Source: Neoarius graeffei (taxonomy: Eukaryota; Chordata; Actinopteri; Siluriformes; Ariidae). Taken from it: 64,000 nucleotides of DNA. The position numbers were made by a program, and so were the translations under genes. The number at the start of each line of letters is the position of its first letter. Position 1 is the stretch's first letter. Of the stretch, positions 1-11,307 are shown in pieces. Under the pieces are notes generated by a model. It searched no databases and was not told where the DNA came from. It saw nothing but the letters and a program-made list of their open reading frames with translations. The stretch covers positions 72,302,149 through 72,366,148 of the forward strand of contig NC_083569.1 of the NCBI RefSeq assembly GCF_027579695.1, in the 5' to 3' direction.

Positions 1-479
1 CCCTTTGCTCGATTACCGACAGCAGCTCGATTTGGACGTGCATGTAAACGTACTGAATGTCACTTAAGCCTCCAAGAAAAGACTATGGTTCACCTGTCCA
101 GAGTGGATGAAGCGATCTGTCAAAGCTGAATGAATGAATGACGTTAGTTTAGGCAAAGATTCTAGCACTCTGCTAAAAAGTTGTTCCTCAGCTCCACCAA
201 TCAAAATACTGGAAAGGCGATCACCAGAGGTGTTCCAGGGCGGATCCAGGAAAATGGGAAGGGGGGGTGTCAACCCAGTAAGGCTGTAGAAGTAAGGCCC
301 CCAGAAGCTCTGCAGTTTTTAAATGCCCAGAGATGCATTTTGAGCTGTCAGAGCATGATGTAAATGAAATCTCTTTTGAAAGAAAATGACCATATCAAAA
401 ATATGTTTTAAAAGTAGGAACTTTCCAAACCATTTTATTAGTCACTGGAAATGACATTGTCAGAGTTGCCGGTATGTGT

Positions 480-2030
480 GTTGAACATAATTACAACTGA
501 TATGGGCCATTTTCAAAAAATTGTACCAATTATGGTAAAGAAATGAAAAAAAAAATTGTCACTCTTTCTATAAATGTACAAAAGGATTGCCTATTGATTA
601 AAATCAACTCCTACTAATCAGCAAAGCTAGATTCCTATTATTTTTTATAAAAAAATTTATTTTTCTGAAATTGTGGCTTTCTTTACCGTTACCATACCAA
701 AAAAGCTTTTATTATATTTCATCTGGTACACAATGACTTAAAATATCTCATCTCATCTCATTATCTCTAGCCGCTTTATCCTTCTACAGGGTCGCAGGCA
801 AGCTGGAGCCTATCCCAGCTGACTACGGGTGAAAGGCGGGGTACACCCTGGACAAGTCGCCAGGTCATCACAGGGCTGACACATAGACACAGACAACCAT
901 TCACACTCACACCTACGGTCAATTTAGAGTCACCAGTTAACCTAACCTGCATGTCTTTGGACTGTGGGGGAAACCGGAGCACCCGGAGGAAACCCACGCG
1001 GACACGGGGAGAACATGCAAACTCCGCACAGAAAGGCCCTCGCCGGCCACGGGGCTCGAACCCAGGACCTTCTTGCTGTGAGGCGACAGTGCTAACCACT
1101 ACGCCACCGTGCCGCCATTGACTTAAAATATTTTAAATTCAATTCTATTTGCCTATTTGGCCCGGAAATCTAGAGAAAAACAGACATTTATGCATGATTT
1201 TCTCTTTACCGTTACCAAAGTTTCTTTACCGTTATTAGGAATGGTAACGGTAAAGAAAGTATATGGTAACGGTAAAGAGGTGTCTCATTCTCTTACAACA
1301 CAGCATGACTGTTATGCTTTCAAATAATTGCTCATATTTCATCACTCAAACTTAATCAACAACTACAAATAGTTTCTATTTGATCACTGATATCTATAAG
1401 ATGATATGTGCATCACGGTAAAGAAAGTATATTTGTGTGACATGAGTAATTAATGAAATGTTTTGCTCACCTTTCAGCCTCCACTGCCTCAAAAAAATTC
1501 AAAATGGAGTCCCAACATCCTGGCACTTCAGGATATCGAACAGCTCCCTCTTTAACAAGCACTAGGAACTAATTATTTTCAAAAATGTTTTTGGGTAACG
1601 GTAAAGAAACTAAAGTAACACAACAATATTTTTTGAATTTATAAAAAAAAGCAAATCAGATAATGTACTCAATACTTTTGTTTAAACACCTAATTAGTTA
1701 TTTTTGTGAAAAATAAAATTTACTCCTGAGTAAGTTCAAGAATGTAAGATATATTTATGAATAATTAGTTTTTGCATTGGTAACGGTAAAGAAAAATTCT
1801 AACATAAATCACTCTTATTTTTCTTATTAAATAAGATAAAAACTTCAGTATGAAAATTTAGAGAGGTTTTTATTGTCTATGCAGTTATGTGAATCATTTT
1901 TCAATTAAACCCCTCTGTTCTGATGAGAAACTGAAAAATAAGTGAAGACTTCTTCTTTACCGTAATAGGTACATTTTTTTGAAAATGGCACATATATAGT
2001 AATATTTCTGAAAGTTGCGTTGTCAGGCCA
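480..2030. mobile_element. Unclassified DNA element with inverted ends and repeated GGTAACGGTAAAGAAA motifs
   Basis: The sequence around 504-545 (GCCATTTTC, a run of A, TGTACC, then GGTAAAGAA) recurs inverted around 1946-1993, so the two ends look like long imperfect terminal inverted repeats. Between them the motif GGTAACGGTAAAGAAA or its complement occurs about ten times in both orientations: 531-545, 678-693, 1202-1216, 1221-1234, 1243-1258, 1265-1279, 1415-1426, 1594-1609, 1779-1794 and 1953-1965. The copies at 1221-1258 form a hairpin with a 14-base stem. Such subterminal motif clusters are typical transposase-binding arrays, which is inference here. No coding region is visible and a SINE interrupts the element at 746-1116. 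The outer borders are approximate and no target duplication was resolved. Confidence 0.5.
746..1116 (-). mobile_element. tRNA-derived SINE (family 1), full length
   Basis: Read on the minus strand this begins with a tRNA-like head (A-box-like TAGTGGTTAGC, B-box-like GGTTCGAGCCC), continues through a conserved core with GTTTGCATGTTCTCCCCGTG, and ends in a GATGAGAT-rich tail. It resembles V-SINE/Mermaid-type fish SINEs. The flanks carry a near-perfect duplication (ATGACTTAAAATAT on the left, TTGACTTAAAATAT on the right). It sits inside the 480-2030 element and is therefore younger than it. Confidence 0.88.
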
Positions 2031-2039
2031 TTATTAAAA

Positions 2040-3495
2040 AATGTTCTGTTTCCGGTCCACCGGCCGGGTGAGTGCCGTTTGTGCAGTTGAATTTTTTTTT
2101 TAACGCCGGGTTTTCGACATTTTTTTCGGGTTTGTAAATCTAAAATCAAACTTGACATTTCTGCATTCCCAGGGCTTTCCACTAAGGCTCATACTAGCCA
2201 GCCATGACAAATAAGTAGCCGGGGGGAGTAAACACAAAATAAACTCCTGTGCACGCAGTTCCCAGGATTAAATGTATTTTCCACAGACCATTTATTTATT
2301 CACTTTACTCAAATACAAAGTAAAATGGCAGTAAATCTTCTTTCTTTTCTTGCGTATTGCATCATGAGGCGTTCCTGGCTTGTAAATCTCTTATTTTTGG
2401 TGCATGACACATTCACGCAGCTGAGCATGCTATGAATTAACAACGACAACGGTCTGCAGTGGTGGCTACACAATTAAACACTCAGCGAACATTTCTCCAT
2501 TTGTGTATGAAAATACACTCCAGTGACTCAGTTTGGTTTCATTTACAACCAACGGTGTCTTTTGATGCCAGCACGTAATTGAACGAGAGAAGACTGGTTT
2601 ACCGGAGACAAAATAAGCGTCATCTCTGCTTCTGTTCCCTCCGATGTCAACTCCGACACACTACTGCCTCCGCCGAGTGCGCACGCACACACCGCATGTC
2701 GGGGCCGCGGATGAGTTACTCTCCCTTGATCAACGAAGTCGGCGGGGAATTTGTGGTTATTATCGGTACAAACAGCGCGAATCACAACTTAAATGAGTGC
2801 GGTTCAGTTTGACATTATTATCAGTCCGTTAGATAAACATTTAATTTTATTAAAATCGAAAATTAATATTTAGAGCCTGTGGGCTACAAAAATAATAGTC
2901 ATTAAAGTAGCCGGCTGGACTTAATTGTGTAGTCGGCTGTATGGCCGGCAGCCGGCGCTTGTGGAAAGCCCTGCATTCCGCGCAGAATATAGAACTGAAT
3001 CAGGTCTGCGCATGCGCCGTGCGGCACAAAAAAACGGCAGCCACCATGAAGGAAGGAGATCCGGAGTTTTCAAACATTTGCTTAAGTGTGAAATCGCAAA
3101 ACGGTATTCTAGCGAACAACAAAATAGTAAAGATTCAGAAAAACAAATCATTCAGTGATCATTTTAATAGTGTAATTTCATCCGAACTAGGCCTAACGCT
3201 CGATTTAGAACTACAAAAAGTCCGTGTGTCGGACATTTTAAGTACCTTTGTAAAAGTTTTGCAAATGTTGCAGTCAGCATTTAAAATGCTAACTTAAAGT
3301 TTTTGTACAAGTTTCAGTTGATTAAACTGTCATATTTTATTAAATGTGTCTGCTTTTGTAATAAAAAAAGTACTGAAAGAAAAAGCAAACACAGCATTGC
3401 GATTTCTTATCCATCCATTAAAAAAAAAATCCCTCCCTCCCGACTGAAAATTTTTTTGCTCACCCGGTGGACAGGAAACGGATTTTTTTTAAGGA
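2040..3495. mobile_element. Unclassified element with inverted GTCCACCGG-containing ends
   Basis: The left end near 2048-2080 (TTTCCGGTCCACCGG...GGGTGAG, then T-rich) is inverted near 3430-3490 (GCTCACCCGGTGGACAGGAAACGG), suggesting terminal inverted repeats about 1.4 kb apart. The interior contains a 360-base module (2609-2972) found again at 62731-63091. Open frames here are short and match nothing I recognise. Classification is open. Confidence 0.4.
2609..2972 (+). repeat. Dispersed repeat module, copy 1 (second copy at 62731-63091)
   Basis: From the ATAAGCGT...CTCTGCTTCTG start to the GTGGAAAGCCCTG end, this stretch is nearly identical to 62731-63091, differing by small indels and substitutions. 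Both copies contain CCGCATGTCGGGGCCGCGG and the unusual pair TAGCCGGCTGGACTT / GTAGTCGGCTGTATGGCCGG. The short open frames it encodes are conserved only because the DNA is a repeat. Confidence 0.8.
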
Positions 3496-4019
3496 TGGCC
3501 TCATATAATGCATTACCACATGACACACTACAGTGTAGTACACTGACCACAAAACACCTTATATCAGTAGATTATTACTATTTTAGCAACTGCAGTCGGA
3601 GCTCGTGCTCAGGATAAGAGAGTGAATATACCCTGGTACACTGAGGGGATATAAGTGGCCACTTAAGACAGAGCTTAATGCCGAGATAACTATAAACAAA
3701 GACTGCAAGAGTTGCTTGTCTATAATACAGAGTCAGTAACTGCAGTCTGAGCTCCTGAGTCTAATAGACTGAGATAAGTATACAGTGATTGTGTGAGTTG
3801 TTTCTTATAATAAAAGTCTTAGTTCCCAAGACTCGGGATTTCAAGCAGATTTTCTTCGGAGCCACTGCAAAAATCAACGTCTGTCACAGGCCTATCCAGC
3901 CGCTGTTTGAAAACTCAAAGTGAGGCTCACTCCCAAATGGCACGTATCCCATGTACATACACAGGGTATAGTGAGTAAAGGGATACCCTATTAATGAGTA
4001 CGAGCAGTAGCTGAACAGT

Positions 4020-4057
<38 letters not shown>

Positions 4058-4436
4058 AGTAAGCCTGCTGCAGCATCTCATCATTTTGGCTTGTGAACAT
4101 GCATGTTAACAATACCATAAAGATAAAAGAATGGTGCACATCCTTTACATGTAGTCTACAGTGCAGCTCGGAAATACAGTCTGTTATTATGTCGATGCAC
4201 AAAGTTTCCGCGCCCTCTTAAAATCCAACAGGATTCACTGAGCTTGCTTTTCACTGCATTCGTGTCACAAGTTATTTTGTTTATTTTTTAGACCTTTTTA
4301 ATTAAATAAAAAACGGCGGGCATATCTCGGTATCTGCAACGCTAAAACTTTTTTTTTTTGACGGCATGTGGCCCCGCTTAAATCCGCACCAGTGTTCTAG
4401 ATTCTAGAACATCTCTGCTATCAGCCTGAACCTGTC
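3496..4436. other. Unassigned sequence with a TG microsatellite
   Basis: No coding exon is supported here. The only recognisable element is the dinucleotide run at 4024-4055. Open frames reading through the run give alternating His/Thr and are artefacts. Confidence 0.5.
4024..4055. repeat. (TG)n microsatellite
   Basis: About sixteen uninterrupted TG units are visible, bounded by GACG on the left and CGCAG on the right. Confidence 0.95.
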
Positions 4437-5129
4437 TTAAAGTGCATATCACGGGTAAATTCAGGAGCAAGATCAGTGTAATTCTCATATTTTATATTAA
4501 ACTTTGGTCAAATATCTGTCACAGTTTGCATTTTCTGCAATTTTTTGTACCTTGCGCAATACCAGAAAAATTCAGTTGAAATCAAGCCATTTGAGGCGAA
4601 TTGGTCCGCCGCTGAAAAAACTTGGCATTTGGATTTCCCGGCAAACATTGATTTTCGTGGCGTCGCGTGTGGGACGCCTCCTTCTGAATCCTACGTCAGC
4701 GCTGGTTTGTTTATGAGGAAACGACCTGGTGGTTTTCTGCAAATTTCTTCAACGTTATCACGTAATTATTAAAATGGTTAACAGATGTATCGTAGGAGGG
4801 TGTAACAACACCAATCTTGATGGGATTGGTACTCGTCGTTTCCCAAAAGACCGGACAATGAGAGAGAAATGGGAGCGCTTGGTCTACACAGGCTGTGCAC
4901 TGAAACCGTGCAAAGCTCGCGCAGCCTGCTGGCGCTTCCGCAGGTGACGTCACGAATCTGGCTCCAGACTCCCTTGGGATTTTTCCAGACGCGTTTTGTT
5001 ATTTTATTTTTTTCTGCTGTAGACAGATGGCCTTGTGCAAAATTACCCTTCTGGATGAGTGTGTAAAGGGACATACTTTCATATAAAAAACAAAACAAAA
5101 CAGAAATTGGTCCAGAATATGCACTTTAA
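4437..5129 (+). mobile_element. TTAA-flanked DNA element (Kolobok-like) carrying a THAP start
   Basis: The element is bounded by TTAA at both ends (4437-4440 and 5126-5129), immediately followed inward by the 9-base inverted repeat AGTGCATAT. A 4-base TTAA target duplication is used by the piggyBac and Kolobok superfamilies. The THAP zinc-finger start inside (4774) favours Kolobok, since THAP domains are associated with that group and not with piggyBac. At 693 bases it is too short to be autonomous. The same left end reappears at 60013-60076. Confidence 0.65.
4774..4947 (+). pseudogene. Truncated THAP-domain ORF in a TTAA element
   Basis: The ATG at 4774 opens a 57-codon frame that starts MVNRCIVGGC and continues to RRFPKDRTMREKWERLV. 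The M-x3-C-x4-C opening and the RxFPKD...W block are hallmarks of the THAP zinc finger (a C2CH fold that binds DNA). The frame ends soon after ALKPCK, before the later THAP ligands and the AVPTIF-type motif are seen, so the domain is incomplete or its remainder lies on a spliced exon that has been lost. It is most likely part of a transposase gene remnant and not a host gene. Confidence 0.6.
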
Positions 5130-5335
5130 AGTGATCTACAAAACGATACGCGAGGCGTCTGCTGAAACCTGGTAGACATTTCGGTTGGGGTTTTTTTTTC
5201 AGTCTTTTTTTTCTTTTCGGGTCTGTTGGTCATGGTTACAAACGGGGACATTTCTGGGGACAGCTCCAGCCAGAAAACGGGGAAAACATCTGGTCACCCT
5301 ACTATAAGCCATGTACGATGAGATTGAGTGGAATA

Positions 5336-6150
5336 ACTGTTTTATTCTATCCACATTCACTGGATTTTGAGAAACAGAGCATCTTTATTTTTTTTTGCAA
5401 ATTCAATAAATAAAAACTTTTATACAAAACGTCCGACAAAATCATTTCTGCTTAGAATGTAAACAAACCGGCGAAATGACAGGAGCAGTTTGTGAAAAAT
5501 GCAATGATCATTTTTGAAAAATAACAAAAGATTCGTTCTTGCCATCAAATGCTTTTATACTCCATATTTTGTTGCTTTGGGCGGCACGGTGGTGTAGTGG
5601 TTAGCGCTGTCGCCTCACAGCAAGAAGGTCCTGGGTTCGAGCCCCGGGGCCGGCGAGGGCCTTTCTGTGTGGAGTTTGCATGTTCTCCCCGTGTCCGCGT
5701 GGGTTTCCTCCGGGTGCTCCGGTTTCCCCCACAGTCCAAAGACATGCAGGTTAGGTTAACTGGTGACTCTAAATTGACCGTAGGTGTGAATGTGAGTGTG
5801 AATGGTTGTCTGTGTCTATGTGTCAGCCCTGTGATGACCTGGCGACTTGTCCAGGGTGTACCCCGCCTTTCGCCCGTAGTCAGTTGGGATAGGCTCCAGC
5901 TTGCCTGCGACCCTGTAGAAGGATAAAGCGGCTAGAGATAATGAGATGAGATGAGATTTTGTTGCTTTTTTTTGTATTTTTTTAGGCATTTTGTTTTTGA
6001 AGTGTGTTTTTATTTTGTCCTCGGTTGGTTCAGCAACACCACTGCCATTTAGTTTTTCTCTACTCACGGTCTATGAGCGGATACCCTAGTAGTACAGTAG
6101 CCAATCAGTGTGCGAATGCTCATATCCAGTGAATGTGGATAGAATAATAC
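5336..6150 (-). mobile_element. Short inverted-repeat DNA element, copy 1, split by a SINE
   Basis: The ends TTTATTCTATCCACATTCAC (5339 onward) and the matching inverted GTGAATGTGGATAGAATAA (ending about 6149) are terminal inverted repeats. A related copy in opposite orientation lies at 52800-53205. On the minus strand the interior encodes a conserved-looking peptide with AEPTEDKIKT and KKATKSH, resembling the N-terminal part of KIAA1958/Crypton-type recombinase proteins; this resemblance is tentative. A full SINE is inserted at 5579-5955. Confidence 0.55.
5579..5955 (+). mobile_element. tRNA-derived SINE (family 1), full length, with target duplication
   Basis: Complete head, core and GATGAGAT-type tail. 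The 13-base target duplication ATTTTGTTGCTTT is present at 5566-5578 and 5956-5968. It is inserted inside the 5336-6150 inverted-repeat element. Confidence 0.92.
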
Positions 6151-6326
6151 CTGATATAACAATGTCTAAGGCCAACCCCCAGTATTTTTGAAAATGTGCT
6201 AGTATTTGCACATTAATTTAGCGTAAGTTCAGAAATAATAAAAATATGATTGCAAGATACGTTGGAGTTGCTTGTGTATATTTAGTTTGTCTTAATTATC
6301 TTTTTACTTTTAGCTTGTGTCCTCAG

Positions 6327-6459
6327 ATGTTCCTGCAGCAGAACCTGCACCGCCTCCGGTGGAGGTCCGAGCTCAACCTTCACCTCCTCCTCCCCCTCTT
6401 CCCCCTCCTCCAGCTGAGAGGACTGGGGGCATTGGAGACTCAAGACCCCCCTCATTCCA
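6327..6459 (+). CDS. dvl2: dvl2 exon (proline-rich linker after DIX)
   Basis: The acceptor is TGTCCTCAG and the donor is GTAGGC. The exon reads [14 protein letters not shown], then a run of prolines, and ends [15 protein letters not shown] plus CA of a split His codon. [12 protein letters not shown] is a conserved dishevelled block just after the DIX domain. It is the first dvl2 exon in the window. Confidence 0.9.
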
Positions 6460-9400
6460 GTAGGCATCATCTCAACCTCTTTTAGACCCTTTTACTTTAA
6501 TAGTGTTGACCCAGGGATTTGTACCTGGCACAGCATCATGATCTCAGTCAACAGTGATGTTTAATGTTGGTGCAATGAAGGTACAATATTTACATGTATT
6601 TATTCCAACTGTACACCACTGTATGGGACTTGGCCCACACAACGTGCTGGCACAGTTTGCTTCTTTGTCAAAGTTGGAGCAAATATCTATAAATACTTAA
6701 TATGTAAGTATAAATGTGTGGCGGTTTGAATTACAACCCCGATTCCAAAAAAGTTGGGACAAAGTACAAATTGTAAATAAAAATGGAATGCAATGATGTG
6801 GAAGTTTCAAAATTCCATATTTTATTCAGAATAGAACATAGATGACATATCAAATGTTTAAACTGAGAAAATGTATCATTTAAAGAGAAAAATTAGGTGA
6901 TTTTAAATTTCATGACAACATCACATCTCAAAAAAGTTGGGACAAGGCCATGTTTCCCACTGTGAGACATCCTCTTTTCTCTTTACAACAGTCTGTAAAC
7001 GTCTGGGGACTGAGGAGACAAGTTGCTCAAGTTTAGGGATAGGAATGTTAACCCATTCTTGCCTAATGGAGGATTCTAGTTGCTCAACTGTCTCAGGTCT
7101 TTTTTGTTGTATCTTCCGTTTTATGATGCGCCAAATGTTTTCTATGGGTGAAAGATCTGGACTGCAGGCTGGCCAGTTCAGTACCCGGACCCTTCTTCTA
7201 CGCAGCCATGATGCTGTAATTGATGCAGTATGTGGTTTGGCATTGTCATGTTGGAAAATGCAAGGTCTTCCCTGAAAGAGACGTCGTCTGGATGGGAGCA
7301 TATGTTGCTCTAGAACCTGGATATACCTTTCAGCATTGATGGTGTCTTTCCAGATGTGTAAGCTGCCCATGCCACATGCACTAATGCAACCCCATACCAT
7401 CAGAGATGCAGGCTTCTGAACTGAGCGCTGATAACGTGTCGTCCTTCTCCTCTTTAGTCCGAATGACACGGCGTCCCTGATTTCCATAAAGAACTTCACA
7501 TTTTGATTCGTCTGACCACAGAACAGTTTTCCACTTTGCCACAGTCCATTTTAAATGAGCCTTGGCCCAGAGAAGACGTCTGCGCTTCTGGATCATGTTT
7601 AGATACGGCTTCTTCTTTGAACTATAGAGTTTTAGCTGGCAACGACGGCTGGCACAGTGAATTGTGTTCACAGATAATGTTCTCTGGAAATATTCCTGAG
7701 CCCATTTTGTGATTTCCAATACAGAAGCATGCCTGTATGTGATGCAGTGCCGTCTAAGGGCCCGAAGATCACGGGCACCCAGTATGGTTTTCCGGCCTTG
7801 ACCCTTACGCACAGAGATTCTTCCAGATTCTCTGAATCTTTTGATGATATGATGCACTGTAGATGATGATATGTTCAAACTCTTTGCAATTTTACACTGT
7901 CGAACTCCTTTCTGATATTGCTCCACTATTTGTCGGCGCAGAATTAGGGGGATTGGTGATCCTCTTCCCATCTTTACTTCTGAGAGCCGCTGCCACTCCA
8001 AGATGCTCTTTTTATACCCAGTCATGTTAATGACCTATTGCCAGTTGACCTAATGAGTTGCAATTTGGTCCTCCAGCTGTTCCTTTTTTGTACCTTTAAC
8101 TTTTCCAGCCTCTTATTGCCCCTGTCCCAACTTTTTTGAGATGTGTTGCTGGCATGAAATTTCAAATGAGCCAATATTTGGCATGACATTTCAAAATGTC
8201 TCACTTTCGACATTTGATATGTTGTCTATGTTCTATTGTGAATACAATATCAGTTTTTGAGATTTGTAAATTATTGTATTCCGTTTTTATTTACAATTTG
8301 TACTTTGTCCCAACTTTTTTGGAATCGGGGTTGTACATATGCATCTCTGATTTCATAGTGAACTTCACAGTGAACATACTAACTACTAATAGGAAGAAAA
8401 TACCCAAATAATAGATCTGTGAGTATCTGCACATACTCACTTATGGGAATAAGACTGGCTTAGGCTGTTTCTTGCTCAAGGATACAACAGCAGCAGCAGA
8501 TTAGCCAAATCATGAGCTATGTAATCATGCCAATTGGTATAACGAAATCTGAAAGTTCATATAAAGGTCAGCGAAAATATAATTAGTGTCTGCTGTTTTC
8601 TTCTTTAGTTTTGACTAGAGCTATGATGTTACTAACAGATCATATGTCTCTCATTTACTTTAAAATATACTGTGAAGCTATGCACATGTATTTTAAAATT
8701 TGATTTCATAACAGTTTCATACAGATTTACTCTATCTGTATTTACCGTTTTGAAATGTAAAACACTTTTTTATCATCAAAGATGGTAACACATTACAGCA
8801 TTCAGTGACAAGGTGAAGGTTTCAGTATTTTTCTACTGAATGCTTGATACCGTAACTGGAGGCATGCAGTTTTGGAAAAGGTTTTGGGTGAGTCAGACAT
8901 TTGTTACGCTGGCCTCAGAAAACTAAAGAAGCAAATATCAAACACGAAACATGATCTTGGCTGGTTGTGTAAATTTGGGGTCAATAAAAATATGGAAAAT
9001 TATGCGGGGTGGTTTTTTTTTTTTTTAAACACAGACTGTTCCTTTTAATCAGCAGGTTTTTTCTGCTGATTCCATGATCTTTAGCTACTTGGATCTGCAC
9101 ATCAAACACTTCACAAACTAACAACAGTGTTGCCATGTTTTGCTAATAATTTGCAGCCTTCGGACCATCTTTGATCAGTGTACAGTTTACACGTGGTATT
9201 TAAATTTGCAAACTCCATGGCAGGAAATGAATGCGTGTGTGTGTGTTTACTTGGTGTTGCAGTCCGAACGCTGCAGGCAGTGTGGAGACGCTGGATGAAC
9301 AGACAGAGACCGAGTCTGTCGTCTCTTTCAGGAGAGAGAGGCCTCGCCACAGAGAGAGCATGGAGCACGGTGAGATGTCCTCTTGACTTGTTGACTTTAG

Positions 9401-11149
9401 TCTTGTCAGAGATAAACTGTTGATAAGTAAGAAATATTCCTCTATCTACTTCAGGGTCACGTATGAATGGTCAGTCGCGTCTGGAGAGGCACTTGGCAGG
9501 CTATGAAAGTGCCACCACAGTGATGAGCAGTGAACTGGAAACCACCAGCTTCTGTGATTCAGATGATGATGATACTATGAGCAGGTTAGTGGCAGAGGGG
9601 AAAAAAGAAAGTAACTGATGTTATTATTCTTAAAGTGAATGTAATGCCTCATTGTAATGTTTTAAAATTAATATATATCATGCGTAACAACGGGGCGGCA
9701 CGGTGGTGTAGTGGTTAGCGCTGTCGCCTCACAGCAAGAAGGTCCTGGGTTCGAGCCCCGGGGCCGGCGAGGGCCTTTCTGTGCGGAGTTTGCATGTTCT
9801 CCCCGTGTCCGCGTGGGTTTCCTCCGGGTGCTCCGGTTTCCCCCACAGTCCAAAGACATGCAGGTTAGGTTAACTGGTGACTCTAAATTGACCGTAGGTG
9901 TGAATGTGAGTGTGAATGGTTGTCTGTGTCTATGTGTCAGCCCTGTGATGACCTGGCGACTTGTCCAGGGTGTACCCCGCCTTTCGCCCGTAGTCAGCTG
10001 GGATAGGCTCCAGCTTGCCTGCGACCCTGTAGAAGGATAAAGCGGCTAGAGATAATGAGATGAGATGAGATGCGTAACAACCCAAATGAATTAATAAAGC
10101 AGGGGGAAAAATAATATTAATTATTTGTTATTTTATGATCAAGCACAAAACTATCAATAAATCGTGGCTTCCCGATCCCGTAAAAAGGCAGCCTTGCCTC
10201 AGGGCTAATCTCGCATGATGTCATCCGTGGAACCCCGGTTATTTGGGTCATTTCGGTTCACCTGACTCTGTGCTTGTTTACTCGCTGAAATTGGATATTG
10301 TTGTTGGAATCTTACAAAAATAACGATGGGAAAGCGCTGCGTTGTGTTTGGATGTTCAAATTTATATACAACAAGACATTCAGTTCACAAATTTCCGAGA
10401 AATGGCACTAATGGCGGCACGGTGGTGTAGTCATTAGCGCTGTCGCCTCACAGCAAGAAAGTTCTGGGTTCAAGCCCAGTGGCTGGTGGGGGCCTTTCTG
10501 TGTGGAGTTTGCATGTTCTCCCCGTGTCTGCGTGGGTTTCCTCCGGGTGCTCCGGGTTCCTCCACAGTCCAAAGACATGTAGGTTACAGTGGTGCTTAAA
10601 AGTTTGTGAACCCTTTAGAATTTTCTATATTTCTTCATAAATATGACCTAAAACATCATCAGATTTTCACACAAGTCTTAAAAGTCGATAAAAAGAACCC
10701 AGTTAAACAAATGAGACAAAAATATTATACTTGCTCATTTATTTATTTATTGAGGAAAATGATCCAATATTACATATCTGTGAGTGGCAAAAGTACGTGA
10801 ACCTTTGCTTTCAGTATCTGGTGTGACCCCCTTGTGCAGCAATAACTGCAACTAAACGTTTGCGGTAACTGTTGATCAGTCCTGCACACCGGCTTGGAGG
10901 AATTTTAGCCCATTCCTCCGTACAGAACAGCTTCAGCTCTGGGATGTTGGTGAGTTTCCTCACATGAACTGCTTGCTTCAGGTCCTTCCACAACATTTTG
11001 ATTGGATTAAGGCAGGGGTTCTCAACCTTTTGCAACCTGGGCCCCACCAAAGCTGGTTCATTGCAGTTGGGGGCCCCTCTTCTCGCCCCGCCCCCCAAAC
11101 ACACTCACCCGCAGTGACGCCACCCGACCTACAGCACCTTATATCGACC

Positions 11150-11222
<73 letters not shown>

Positions 11223-11271
11223 CCCTGGGCTAGATTATTATTATTATTATCATTATTATTATTATTATTAT

Positions 11272-11307
<36 letters not shown>

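Noticed and set aside
2941..3297. 118-codon + strand frame with many charged residues
   Set aside because: It begins inside a dispersed repeat module, has no recognisable domain, and the second copy of the module does not keep it.
3884..4202. Frames with alternating His-Thr runs
   Set aside because: They are produced by the TG microsatellite at 4024-4055.
5549..5926. Recurrent open frames of about 75-125 codons containing [11 protein letters not shown] and [10 protein letters not shown], seen at many places
   Set aside because: They are translations of the family 1 SINE in various frames. They look conserved only because the repeat is conserved; there is no independent evidence for a protein.
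1..6326. DIX-domain exons of dvl2 expected upstream of 6327
   Set aside because: I looked for the DIX motifs in all frames and found none, so these exons are taken to lie left of the window.
7503..7712. Open frames on the strand opposite to the Tc1 transposases (also at 12265-12714, 15308-15793 and 19196-19855)
   Set aside because: They are shadows of the transposase genes: they lie wholly inside them, lack any domain, and recur wherever the same Tc1 family occurs.
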